Shown: piece after piece, positions 8,279 to 16,671 of the stretch
How the letters are laid out: each line of letters begins with the position of its first letter
Position numbering within the stretch: the stretch's first letter is position 1
From: CAWGCE01 sp964480915
GTDB taxonomy: Bacteria; Planctomycetota; Planctomycetia; Pirellulales; Pirellulaceae
Direction: 5' to 3'
DNA: 21,558 nt
Assembly: GCA_964480915.1 (NCBI GenBank)
Contig: CAYZRS010000074.1
Location: 1-21,558, forward strand
Position numbers and translations under genes: made by a program
Notes under the pieces: model-generated
The model's input: only the letters and a program-made list of their open reading frames with translations
What the model was told of the DNA's origin: nothing
Database searches by the model: none

Positions 8279-10792
8279 CTACTTCCCCGCATCTTCAAAC
8301 GTGACATCGATTTCCAACACGCCCACGCACTGGTCCGGCTCGGGCGTCATGAGCAGCCGAATCGCGTCGCAATCCAACGGAGCCGCCGGACGAACCACAT
8401 TGTATTGATTAACCGCGACGCCATATTCGTCGGTCACGTAGAGTTCGAACGGCACCCACGCATCATTCTGTCGAACTTCTATCGACCATTCCTTGGGCAC
8501 TTTGACATCCTCTTGGTTTGCAAACCAATAGACGCCCACGCTTCGCAGCGTCTTCGTCTTATGAAACTCGGCCTCGACCCACTGCGGTTTCCCTCTTTGA
8601 GGACGACTCGACCAACGCGTACTCTTGTTCCCGCTCGACCAACGAGGCTCTCCTTGGTCACCGACGGCCGAAACGGCATCTTCATCGTAGGTATGGGAAG
8701 CGGTTACGGACGCAAAGTCGCTTTCCTCGGTCAGAGCCGCCGGATCGAACTCGGCCAACGCAGCTTCCCGGGGAAACCAGACGGTCATCGTCGACACGCC
8801 ACGATTGTTCCAAGCGTAGTAGGGCGTCAACGTGAGCTGCCGGCTTTCCGATTCGCCGTCAGCAGTGACCGCCTGGGCCGGAATCTTCACCTGCTGAAAC
8901 GAACCGCCTGCGGTCGACAGCTGAGACGTCGTCGCCGCATCCGTAGCGGGAGCGTCGGCCAAGAAAAAACGCTGTGTCGCACCATCGTTGTCGACTCCTT
9001 CGGCACACATCACGAGCGGGCCACGCGTGACCGCCACTCGACCACGATTCGCCTCCACCGACGGGTGACACTCCGACAACCGAACCGGCATCGGCAGGTC
9101 CAGCTGAACGCGATCACCAGGTTGCCATTCACGGTCGATGACAGCGAATCCATTCTTGACCGTCGCATCAAGACTCTCTCCATTCACTGTCAGAGCGAAC
9201 GTCGCATCCGATTTATCGATGTAGTGATAAAGTTCGCCCGGAACGAAGCGATCTTGCGACCAAGTAGGAATACGCAACTTCAACTGAAAACGCACCGGTC
9301 GTTCGGGGTTTAACGCCACTTTGATGAGGCCGCTGTTCGGGTAATCGGTCTCCTGCTCGACGCCGACGGTCACGCCTTGAAAATCCACCTTCGTACGGCT
9401 GGCTGCGAAAAAAGTCACGTACAAGTCGTTTTCGTCACTGGCGTACGTCATCCCGGGAACTTGCGGTACAAGACGAGCCAGATTGGACGGACAGCAAGCG
9501 GTGCCAAACCAAGGCGCACGAGCGGCCGTGCCGTGATTGAACGGATACTTACCGTCCGATTCGAGCGGATTCACATAGAAGAAACGATTCCCGTCCAAGT
9601 TAACCGCCGCCAACACGTTGTTGAGCAATGCCGCCTCGGCCACGTCCAGATACTTCGCATCTTTCTGCAGTAGGAACATGCGGAAGTTGAAGAAGACGTT
9701 GCCAACCGCAGCACAGGTTTCGTTGAACGCGTGATGGTTTGGCAATTCGTACTGCGGCCCGAATCCCTCGATCCCGTGCACAGCGCCAAGACCGCCAGTA
9801 ATGTGCATCCGCGTATTGACGATGTCGCCCCATATGCGTTCGAGCGCTTTCGCGTAAGCAGGTTCTTCCGTCAGCGTGCCCACATCGGCCATGCCAGCGT
9901 AGAGATAGGTGGCTCGAACCGCGTGGCCAACCGCTTCGGTCTGATCTGCTACCGGCGCGTGCTGCTGAGCGTAGGTTGGCGCCATCACGCCTTCCCCGTC
10001 GGGAACAAAGGTTACACCGCGTATCTCGAGGAACTTCCGCGCCATGTCGAGGTACATCTGTTTGCCGGTTACGCGATACAGTTTGACAAGCGCCAATTCA
10101 ATCTCTTGATGGCCAGGCGCTTGCCGCACAGGTTCACCGTCATTGTATTCGCCGTCGCCCTCGAAGAAGACGCGGTTCACATGCGCTGCGTTCTGTTCGG
10201 CAACGTCCAGCAGCTTCCGTTTGCCGGTCGCCTGAAAATAGGCCACCGCCGCTTCGTACATGTGGCCCATGTTGTAAAGCTCGTGGCTGTGCACGACGAA
10301 CTCGTAAGGCTTATCGCCCATCATCGACTTCGTGCTACCCACACCGGTCGTGTGCGACGGATAGAGATAGCCGTTCTCTTCCTGAGCCGCTGCGATCACA
10401 TCGACGATCGCGTCAAACTGAGCCTCCAACTTTGGATCAGGCTTCAGCTGCACCAAATAGGCAGCGCCCTCCATGACCTTATACAAGTCGGAATCAATGA
10501 ATCGGTGCGCCCGATGTCCCTCCACCTTCTTGCCTGCCAGCGCATCGGCCGCAGCTTGCAAATGGGCGACACCACTCTGCGTCCGTTCGAAGGCGAAGGG
10601 AACCAACGTCTCTCGCTGCGTCACCAAGCGGGGTCGCCAAAAGTCGCCCGTCAACTCGACTTCATTAAACGGAACGGGCTTCAGAGGATAGTCGGCAACC
10701 ACCGCGGTTGCCGACTGTTCAGCTGGAAGTGATGAGCCAAAAAGAACGAGAGAAAACCAGCTGATCGTCATCAGCCCAACACATTTCCGCAT
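8279..10792 (-). CDS. GH127 beta-L-arabinofuranosidase-type enzyme with C-terminal F5/8-like domain
   Basis: This 837-residue secreted enzyme has a signal peptide to about residue 24 (SLVLFGSSLPA). It is the most canonical GH127 of the window. The barrel carries ITGGLGAVHGIEGFG with E342, NETCAAVG with E358 and C360, and GTACCPSNLARL with C433 and C434. In Bifidobacterium HypBA1 the acid/base Glu322 and zinc ligand Glu338 are 16 residues apart with Cys340 two further on. The same spacing is seen here, so E342 is the predicted acid/base, C433 the nucleophile, and E358/C360/C433/C434 the zinc site. Residues about 700-835 (WSSRPQRGKPQWVEAEF, then SVGVYWFANQ) resemble an F5/8 (discoidin) carbohydrate-binding domain. 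It follows the DUF1559 gene by 111 bp and ends in a terminator. The likely activity is release of beta-L-arabinofuranose; the sugar is inferred. Confidence 0.92.
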   Translation of the reverse strand: MRKCVGLMTISWFSLVLFGSSLPAEQSATAVVADYPLKPVPFNEVELTGDFWRPRLVTQRETLVPFAFERTQSGVAHLQAAADALAGKKVEGHRAHRFIDSDLYKVMEGAAYLVQLKPDPKLEAQFDAIVDVIAAAQEENGYLYPSHTTGVGSTKSMMGDKPYEFVVHSHELYNMGHMYEAAVAYFQATGKRKLLDVAEQNAAHVNRVFFEGDGEYNDGEPVRQAPGHQEIELALVKLYRVTGKQMYLDMARKFLEIRGVTFVPDGEGVMAPTYAQQHAPVADQTEAVGHAVRATYLYAGMADVGTLTEEPAYAKALERIWGDIVNTRMHITGGLGAVHGIEGFGPQYELPNHHAFNETCAAVGNVFFNFRMFLLQKDAKYLDVAEAALLNNVLAAVNLDGNRFFYVNPLESDGKYPFNHGTAARAPWFGTACCPSNLARLVPQVPGMTYASDENDLYVTFFAASRTKVDFQGVTVGVEQETDYPNSGLIKVALNPERPVRFQLKLRIPTWSQDRFVPGELYHYIDKSDATFALTVNGESLDATVKNGFAVIDREWQPGDRVQLDLPMPVRLSECHPSVEANRGRVAVTRGPLVMCAEGVDNDGATQRFFLADAPATDAATTSQLSTAGGSFQQVKIPAQAVTADGESESRQLTLTPYYAWNNRGVSTMTVWFPREAALAEFDPAALTEESDFASVTASHTYDEDAVSAVGDQGEPRWSSGNKSTRWSSRPQRGKPQWVEAEFHKTKTLRSVGVYWFANQEDVKVPKEWSIEVRQNDAWVPFELYVTDEYGVAVNQYNVVRPAAPLDCDAIRLLMTPEPDQCVGVLEIDVTFEDAGK

Positions 10793-10903
10793 AGCCGCAA
10801 TTCTCCAAGGAAAACGAAAACCGCGACCGTCTTCTGTGTGACGACCACTCGGTACTACCTTGACACTTACACTCAGACTTGATGCTCAGCGCAGAGGTCG
10901 ACC

Positions 10904-11971
10904 CTACAGCTCACTGAGGTGCCCTGGACAGGTCCCGCCGCCGTCTTTCCGAGCCCCAACCCGCTGCCAAACGAGTGGGTCGATATCAAAGTCGACGTTA
11001 TGAACTGAATCGTCGCAGTGCACGGCGAGGAATCCTCCAGTATGTGGGCCCCCGAATCGATACGACCCTCCTCCGACATCCGACTCATCGGTGTCTGGCA
11101 ATGGCACTCCGGGCATGTTACCTCCCGGAGCCTCCCATGCGCTGGCGTATCGAATCACATCCCAGTCGTGTCCTTGGTACATTGAGTTATTGTCAAAGGG
11201 TACGTTCGCGCCATGGTTTGGATCGTAATAGCGTTTCGGCAAATATCGCTCTGCCGCGAAGAGAGTCTTGGATGTACCATCCTTGATCTGCGAAATCTTT
11301 ACACCAAACCGCGGAACAATCGCGCCGTCATATTTCCTGCGAACTTCCGACTTCTCTATCAGCCCGGCACAGATGGATGGGTCCTCTGCTCGGCGGGAGT
11401 AAAACTGGAGACACTGCACTCGCTCGGCACCAGCTTCTCCGGCCCCATTGGGAATGATACAGCCGCCGTTACCGGCGTAGTCACTTTTTGCAACTAAAGA
11501 ATCGGGAGGCAGGCCCGGCGCGTTAATCGAATCTTCCGGGCCGTATGCCAAACCGCCAGGGCGCCGGCTAGGACAGGCAAAACCCGGCACCGATGTCGTC
11601 TTCTGGAGCTGCAGTACGGCATTCTTTTCCGACTGCTCCAATCCGGCGCCAATCAAAAACACGGCGCCTTCCTCCAAGAATGGCATCACTTGGTAAACCC
11701 ATCCACCCGGCTGCTTTTCACCGAAGCCTGCATCAGGATCACCGGTCCATTTGTAGCCCCAGCCAGCCGACGGCAGCCTTTTGTGGGTTGACTCAAAGTT
11801 CAGAGCAGCCAAACCGATTTGCCTCAGGTTATTCGAACACTGAGTACGGCGAGCTGCTTCTCTTGCCGAGTTCACCGCGGGTAGCAGCAACGAAACCAGA
11901 ATCGCGATGATCGCAATGACCACCAGCAACTCTACCAGCGTAAAGCCCGCCTTCGTTCGATTGCACGTCAT
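10904..11971 (-). CDS. DUF1559 family pseudopilin-like protein
   Basis: This is a 355-residue planctomycete DUF1559 (PulG-like) protein. The start at ATG 11971 has GAGGA eight bases upstream and gives the classical type III signal KAG|FTLVELLVVIAIIAILVS, cleaved after G9 with E14 as the Glu5 of the mature pilin. The hydrophobic helix is followed by PAVNSAREAARRTQCSNNLR and QIGLAALNFE, typical of the family. The C-terminal half has the family signature DGTSKTLFAAERYL and the end motif FGGPHTGGFLAVHCDDSVH with WQRVGARKDGG. Function is not established; databases describe these as putative transporter or pilin-like proteins, and a role in surface uptake of polymers is a proposal only. It lies 22 bp after the third dockerin/PEP-CTERM gene and directly before the GH127 enzyme, so it links the surface proteins to the degradative genes. 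Confidence 0.93.
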   Translation of the reverse strand: MTCNRTKAGFTLVELLVVIAIIAILVSLLLPAVNSAREAARRTQCSNNLRQIGLAALNFESTHKRLPSAGWGYKWTGDPDAGFGEKQPGGWVYQVMPFLEEGAVFLIGAGLEQSEKNAVLQLQKTTSVPGFACPSRRPGGLAYGPEDSINAPGLPPDSLVAKSDYAGNGGCIIPNGAGEAGAERVQCLQFYSRRAEDPSICAGLIEKSEVRRKYDGAIVPRFGVKISQIKDGTSKTLFAAERYLPKRYYDPNHGANVPFDNNSMYQGHDWDVIRYASAWEAPGGNMPGVPLPDTDESDVGGGSYRFGGPHTGGFLAVHCDDSVHNVDFDIDPLVWQRVGARKDGGGTCPGHLSEL

Positions 11972-11993
11972 ACTATCTATCCTCAAATAATGA

Positions 11994-13508
11994 CTATGAA
12001 TTGTGACGCGAACGCCACCACAGCAAGCCGCCAACCATCAGCATCCAGCCGGCAGGTTCTGGCACGGCTTGCACATCCGAATCTTGGAATTTGAACGTGT
12101 TCCAAATCACGAAATCCTGTCCATTGGTGAAACCATCCGCGTTGAAATCGCCCCCGCAGAATCCATTGCCCGAAGTAAACTTGAAATTGTTCCAGCGGAC
12201 AAAGTCTTGACCGTCCACCGTGCCGTCGAGATTGGAATCGGCAGGCAGCAAGGGGCCGGGAAGGCCCAATGCCGTTCCAGCGAATCCCAGCCAGGCGTCC
12301 AGATCGTCCGCATCGACAAGTGAATCACCCGTTAAGTCGAACGAGACCGCATGGGTGCCGGCCACAATCTCGGCGACCAATGAATCGACGTCGGCACATT
12401 CAAAAGCTCCGTTGCCATCAAAATCGCCCGGCGTTACCGATGGGGGCGCGGTGATCGTGATCATCATGCCACCGTCATTCACACACAACTCAGCCAGCGG
12501 ATCGGGAGCTTCCGGACAAGGCTGCAACGTAATGATCGGCTCGGCCGTGCCACCGTTGGCCGTCAGTCCTTGGTTTGACAAGGGATCATTGGCATCGTCG
12601 ATATAACCTTGATAGCGATCGACTTCTGTCTGATTCGGCGTGTTTGTTAGTTCGCTCTCGGTACCAAAAATATTGATCGTGGCGTTGCCGCTGATATCGA
12701 GACTGACATTGCCGGAAGACGGAACCGGCTGACCGAACAAAAACCAATTTCGATTGAAGCTAAAGTGGCCGCCGTTGTTGATGTCCGTCGGCTGCGTCGG
12801 ATAGACGTTAATGACGGAGTCGCCGCTCATCTCCAGCGTACCGTTGCCCTTCAGTTGACCAAGATTCATCCACCGACCCGTGATCGTTCCTCCGGACATG
12901 ATCAATTCGCCATTGAGCGGAGCGGAATCTGTTGGATCCGGTAAGGTTTCATCCACGAATTGCTCGGGGATCAACAGACCGTTCGTTTCAACATTGCCGC
13001 CGGTCATTACGACTCGTTGAGTGAAACCGGCACCGTTCGTTTCGAAACCACGTCCAATGTCAAAATGCCAACCCTCACGCCCACCGTTTGGGTTACTTGG
13101 ATTCGGACCACCGATCTTCAAGTCTCCTCCATCAATTCGGAACGTGACATCACCGCCGCCGTTACCAACCCGAACTCCGTAGGCCAGGGCGCCCACCTCA
13201 CCGGCAGCCGTCATCGTCGTACCGTCAATGGAAACGTTGACCGGAGAACCGCTGTATCGAATCTGAGCATCGTTGTTATTCAACGGTCCGTCGTCACTGG
13301 TGTCGGGAGTGAGCGGATAGAAAGGAGAGGCCGGATCGTCCCAGCCAGACCCAGGATTCTGCCAATTGCCGAGCGGTATCACGCCCTGTGACCAATTTCC
13401 AGGCTCATCCCAACGATCGTCGACCGCGCCAGTCCATTCGTTCGCTGAAACAATACCGCTGACCATCGCCACGCAGAGAACCACGACTGCCGGAGCTACA
13501 CGTTTCAT
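11994..13508 (-). CDS. PEP-CTERM surface protein with four dockerin-like repeats (paralog 3)
   Basis: This 504-residue protein starts at ATG 13508, with AAAGGGG seven bases upstream; an in-frame ATG at 13529 would overlap the previous gene's stop. A signal peptide ends near VSA. Then comes a WTGAVDDRWDEPGNWSQG opening of the kind seen in autotransporter-associated beta-strand proteins, and the block SGWDDPASPFYPLTP shared with both paralogs. A beta-helix-like region follows with repeated M(S/T)GG turns. Residues about 357-477 hold four Ca-loop motifs (DFDGNGAFECAD, DLTGDSLVDADD, DSNLDGTVDGQD, DFNADGFTNGQD), like two dockerin type I modules. The protein ends in AVPEPAGWMLMVGGLLWWRSR, a PEP-CTERM exosortase signal with basic tail. 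It is the last of three tandem copies, 11 bp behind its neighbour and 22 bp before the DUF1559 gene. The ligand is unknown; no cohesin is encoded nearby. Confidence 0.9.
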   Translation of the reverse strand: MKRVAPAVVVLCVAMVSGIVSANEWTGAVDDRWDEPGNWSQGVIPLGNWQNPGSGWDDPASPFYPLTPDTSDDGPLNNNDAQIRYSGSPVNVSIDGTTMTAAGEVGALAYGVRVGNGGGDVTFRIDGGDLKIGGPNPSNPNGGREGWHFDIGRGFETNGAGFTQRVVMTGGNVETNGLLIPEQFVDETLPDPTDSAPLNGELIMSGGTITGRWMNLGQLKGNGTLEMSGDSVINVYPTQPTDINNGGHFSFNRNWFLFGQPVPSSGNVSLDISGNATINIFGTESELTNTPNQTEVDRYQGYIDDANDPLSNQGLTANGGTAEPIITLQPCPEAPDPLAELCVNDGGMMITITAPPSVTPGDFDGNGAFECADVDSLVAEIVAGTHAVSFDLTGDSLVDADDLDAWLGFAGTALGLPGPLLPADSNLDGTVDGQDFVRWNNFKFTSGNGFCGGDFNADGFTNGQDFVIWNTFKFQDSDVQAVPEPAGWMLMVGGLLWWRSRHNS

Positions 13509-13519
13509 CTGTTTCCCCT

Positions 13520-15022
13520 TTATCCACATTCGACTACTTCAGATTTTTTCTCTAACATCCTTAACGCCGCAAACATCCAGCTCGAGCCGACCAACATGAG
13601 CCACCCATGTGGCTCGGGCACGGCCTGCACATCCGAATCTTGGAACTTGAACGTGTTCCAAGTCACGAAGTCCTGGCCATTGGTGAATCCATCGGCGTTA
13701 AAATCGCCGCCGCAAAACCCATTGCCCGACGTGAATTTGAAGTTGTTCCACCGCACAAAATCTTGACCGTTCACCGACCCATCCAAATTGGCGTCCGCCG
13801 GCAGTATGGGACCGGGAAGACCCAAAGCCGTTCCAGCAAAACCAAGCCACGCGTTCAGGTCATCCACATCCACAAGCGCATCACCCGTCAAGTCAAACGA
13901 GATCGTGTTGGTACCCGCCACAATCTCGTTGACCAATGAATCAACGTCAGCACATTCGTAAGTTCCGTTGCCATCAAAGTCGCCGGGCGTGACGACCTGA
14001 GGCGCAGTGATCGTGATCATCATGCCACCGTCGTTCACACACAGTTCGGCCAGCGGATCGGGCGCCGCCGGGCATGGCTGCAAGGTGAGGATCGGTTCAT
14101 CGACGCCACCGTTGGCCGTCAACTCTCCCTCGTCGATATACCCTTGATACCGCTGGAGCTCCGACAGATTCGGCGTGTTCGCAGTCTCCGACTCATTCCC
14201 AAAGATGTAGACAATGGCATCGTCACGAACGTCGAAGCTCACCTCCCCCGTGGAAGGAACGGGCGAACCAAACAAGAACCAATCACGATTGAAACTCAGA
14301 TGGCCACCGTTGTTTCTTTGGCCCACGAGGTTGGGCCACAGATGAATGACCGCATCGCCACTCAATTCAGCACTGCCGTTGCCCTTCAGTTGTCCGAGGT
14401 TCATCCACCGCGCGTTAATGGTGCCGCCCGACATGACCAATTCGCCATTGAGCGGCGCCGAATTCGTTGGATCGGGCAAACTGTTATCAACAAACTGTTC
14501 TGGAATCAACAGACCGTTAACGTTGATCTCGCCACCTGACATCAACACCGTCGCCGTCGGGTCGATATTGACGGGACCACCATCGAAACCCGGATACCCG
14601 CGTCCGACTTGCAAATGCCACGCGGCCGGGTCCCCACCGGCCGACGAACCGCCGATATTCAGCTGGCCTCCGGTGACCTGCAACACATTGTTGGCACCGC
14701 CGTTCCCAACACGCACGCCATAGGCAAATGCGGTCACCGAATCGTCGATTAGCGTGACGGTCCCATCCTCTTGTAGCTTGGCGTCGTTATTCCACAGCGG
14801 TCCATCGTCGCTCGTGTCAGGAGTCAGCGGATAAAATGGACTCGCCGGGTCGTCCCATCCGGAACCTGGATGACTGGTCGCGTTGATGGGTACGATCCCT
14901 TGTGACCAATTGTCCGGATTCGTCCACAGATCGTCCGATCCGGCCCCCGTCCAGAGATTGGCCGGCGATTGCCCCGCCATGCAGAACAGGCAAACAATCA
15001 ATGTGATGGAACTGCACTTCAT
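13520..15022 (-). CDS. PEP-CTERM surface protein with four dockerin-like repeats (paralog 2)
   Basis: This 500-residue middle copy has its ATG at 15022, preceded by GGAGG eight bases upstream, and the ATG overlaps the stop of the preceding paralog (ATGA), implying translational coupling. The layout matches its neighbours: signal peptide to about residue 21, DLWTNPDNWSQG, SGWDDPASPFYPLTP, a beta-helix-like middle (VLMSGGEINVNG, LVMSGGTINARW), the acidic/Cys segment PCPAAPDPLAELCVNDGG, then four Ca-loops at about residues 345-465 (DFDGNGTYECAD, DLTGDALVDVDD, DANLDGSVNGQD, DFNADGFTNGQD). The C-terminus has VPEPHGWLMLVGSSWMF followed by RMLEKKSEVVECG. This tail is longer and less basic than a standard PEP-CTERM end, so sorting may differ. 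It is presumably surface-anchored and calcium-binding. The partner is unknown. Confidence 0.9.
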   Translation of the reverse strand: MKCSSITLIVCLFCMAGQSPANLWTGAGSDDLWTNPDNWSQGIVPINATSHPGSGWDDPASPFYPLTPDTSDDGPLWNNDAKLQEDGTVTLIDDSVTAFAYGVRVGNGGANNVLQVTGGQLNIGGSSAGGDPAAWHLQVGRGYPGFDGGPVNIDPTATVLMSGGEINVNGLLIPEQFVDNSLPDPTNSAPLNGELVMSGGTINARWMNLGQLKGNGSAELSGDAVIHLWPNLVGQRNNGGHLSFNRDWFLFGSPVPSTGEVSFDVRDDAIVYIFGNESETANTPNLSELQRYQGYIDEGELTANGGVDEPILTLQPCPAAPDPLAELCVNDGGMMITITAPQVVTPGDFDGNGTYECADVDSLVNEIVAGTNTISFDLTGDALVDVDDLNAWLGFAGTALGLPGPILPADANLDGSVNGQDFVRWNNFKFTSGNGFCGGDFNADGFTNGQDFVTWNTFKFQDSDVQAVPEPHGWLMLVGSSWMFAALRMLEKKSEVVECG

Positions 15023-16509
15023 CGATCACGCCCTCCGTTGATCGAAATTGTTGACCAAGCGCGACAGCAACCCAAAACAGCGAAGATCGACAGCAACCAG
15101 CCAGCTGGTTCCGGCACTGCCTGGACATCCGAGTCCTGGAATTTGAAGGTATTCCAAATCACGAAGTCCTGACCGTTCGTAAATCCGTCGGCGTTGAAAT
15201 CGCCACCACAAAATCCGTTGCCTGCTGTGAACTTGAAATTATTCCAACGGACAAAATCTTGACCGTTGACCGATCCGTCCAAATTGGCATCCGCCGGAAG
15301 TACCGAACCGGGCAGCCCCAAAGCAGTCCCAGCAAATCGACGCCACTCCGTCAGGTCGTCCACGTTCACCAGCGCATCACCCGTCAGATCGAAAGAGCCG
15401 TCATGGTTGCCGGCCGTAATTTCCGCGACCAAGGCATCGACGTCCGAGCAATCATGCACGCCGTTGCTGTCAAAATCACCCGGCGTCACAACTTCGGGCG
15501 CGGAAATGGTGATCATGACGCCGCTTAAGCAATAGTCATCGAACGAGCCATCGGTCGGGCAGGGCTCGAGTACGATATCTGGAACGGCCGTGCCGTTGTT
15601 GGCCGTCAACCAGCCATCATCAACGTATTGCTGGTAGCGATCGAGTTCGGCCTGATCCGGTGCTGTTTTAAACTGATCCAAGTTTCCGAAAATTTGAATT
15701 TCCGCCTCATCGCGAATATCGAGATAGGCATCGGCCATCGTGGCATACGGCTGGCCGAAGATGTACCAATCTTGTTTCATCTCAAAATGGCCACCATTGT
15801 TTGGCATGTTCGCAACATTTGGCCAAAGCATGATCTTGGCGTCACCACTTATCTCCGCGTATCCGTTGCCGGTGAACTGTCCGATATTCAACTTACGACC
15901 GACGATCGTGCCGCCGCTCATGAACATCTCGCCATTCAAGCCAGGCGTGTCGTAAGGGTCCGCCAGCGACTCATCCACAAACCCTTCGGGCACCTTAATG
16001 ATGTTCGTGTCGATGACACCGCCAGTCATGACGAACTTCGCCAAGGGGTTGGGATTGGCCGTTCGATTGAAACCGCGCCCGACATCTAAATGCCAACCCA
16101 CTCGGTTGCTTTCGCCGGGCGGAATTCCTCCCACTTCCAAACGCCCACCGGTCATTTCCAACGTATTCGAAGCGCCATCTAAACCGATGCGGACGCCGAA
16201 AGCGGTGGCGACGGTTGCCTGGTCAATTAGGATCGTCGCATCTTCCGCCGTCAGCTTGGCATCGTTGTTCCAGACCGGACCATCGTCGTTTACGTTGGGC
16301 GTCAACGGATAGAAGGGGGACGAGGGATCATCCCAGCCAGACGAAGGATGCTGCCAGGCACCCAGCGGCACAACGCCTTGCGACCAGTTGGCCGCGTTGT
16401 CCCAACGCTGATCGCCCCCGGTGCCGGTCCAATCATTCGCCACACTCGACACGTTCAACACGGCCACTAAAACAGCGGAAAGCCCAATCGCAGACGGTGA
16501 TTTCTTCAT
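15019..16509 (-). CDS. PEP-CTERM surface protein with four dockerin-like repeats (paralog 1)
   Basis: This 496-residue protein is the first of the tandem trio. I chose ATG 16509 (MKKSPSAIGLSAVLVAVL), with GGAGCG about eight bases upstream, over an in-frame ATG ten codons earlier, because it puts a clean signal peptide at the N-terminus. Next are DQRWDNAANWSQGVVP and SGWDDPSSPFYPLTP. The middle contains TGG and SGG beta-helix turns (LEMTGGRLEVGG, FVMTGGVIDTN, MFMSGGTIVGRK). Four Ca-loops occupy about residues 342-460 (DFDSNGVHDCSD, DLTGDALVNVDD, DANLDGSVNGQD, DFNADGFTNGQD). The C-terminus is AVPEPAGWLLSIFAVLGCC followed by RAWSTISINGGRDR. It has the PEP motif and hydrophobic helix, but the basic cluster is diluted. 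The stop overlaps the next gene's start. Upstream is a hairpin separating it from the 319-aa relative. Confidence 0.9.
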   Translation of the reverse strand: MKKSPSAIGLSAVLVAVLNVSSVANDWTGTGGDQRWDNAANWSQGVVPLGAWQHPSSGWDDPSSPFYPLTPNVNDDGPVWNNDAKLTAEDATILIDQATVATAFGVRIGLDGASNTLEMTGGRLEVGGIPPGESNRVGWHLDVGRGFNRTANPNPLAKFVMTGGVIDTNIIKVPEGFVDESLADPYDTPGLNGEMFMSGGTIVGRKLNIGQFTGNGYAEISGDAKIMLWPNVANMPNNGGHFEMKQDWYIFGQPYATMADAYLDIRDEAEIQIFGNLDQFKTAPDQAELDRYQQYVDDGWLTANNGTAVPDIVLEPCPTDGSFDDYCLSGVMITISAPEVVTPGDFDSNGVHDCSDVDALVAEITAGNHDGSFDLTGDALVNVDDLTEWRRFAGTALGLPGSVLPADANLDGSVNGQDFVRWNNFKFTAGNGFCGGDFNADGFTNGQDFVIWNTFKFQDSDVQAVPEPAGWLLSIFAVLGCCRAWSTISINGGRDR

Positions 16510-16593
16510 GTCATCACGCTCCAAAGAACTCTTCTCCAATTGAACGAACCGTCCGACACATCCAATTTCTGATTCCTATTTCCATCTAGAATG

Positions 16594-16631
16594 AAAGCCG
16601 TCGGAGCCAATTACCTCCGACGGCTTTTTTT
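16594..16631. terminator. Hairpin between the 319-aa PEP-CTERM gene and the dockerin trio
   Basis: AAAGCCGTCGGAG and CTCCGACGGCTTT form a perfect 13-bp inverted repeat (16594-16606 and 16615-16627) with an 8-base loop. It lies about 45 bases past the stop of the 16672-17631 gene. The better T-tract (seven or more T) is on the plus strand. In the direction of the genes the stem is followed by only TTTCATTCT, so termination there may be partial. It could work in both directions or as a processing/stability hairpin between the two gene groups. Confidence 0.6.
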
Positions 16632-16671
16632 CTGTTCTTACCTTCTTACCGGCACTTGCCAGCGGTTTCAG

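Noticed and set aside
9731..10732. 333-codon open frame on the plus strand opposite the GH127 gene
   Set aside because: It is antisense to a clear GH127 barrel. Its translation is rich in His/Arg/Val with no recognisable motif.
11994..16509. Cellulosome-type cohesin-dockerin complex
   Set aside because: The calcium loops are dockerin-like, but no cohesin or scaffoldin is encoded and the enzymes carry no dockerin, so a cellulosome claim is not supported.
11994..16509. Recent gene duplication or conversion among the three paralogs
   Set aside because: Proteins are nearly identical in the module, but many silent differences at the DNA level argue for old copies under selection.
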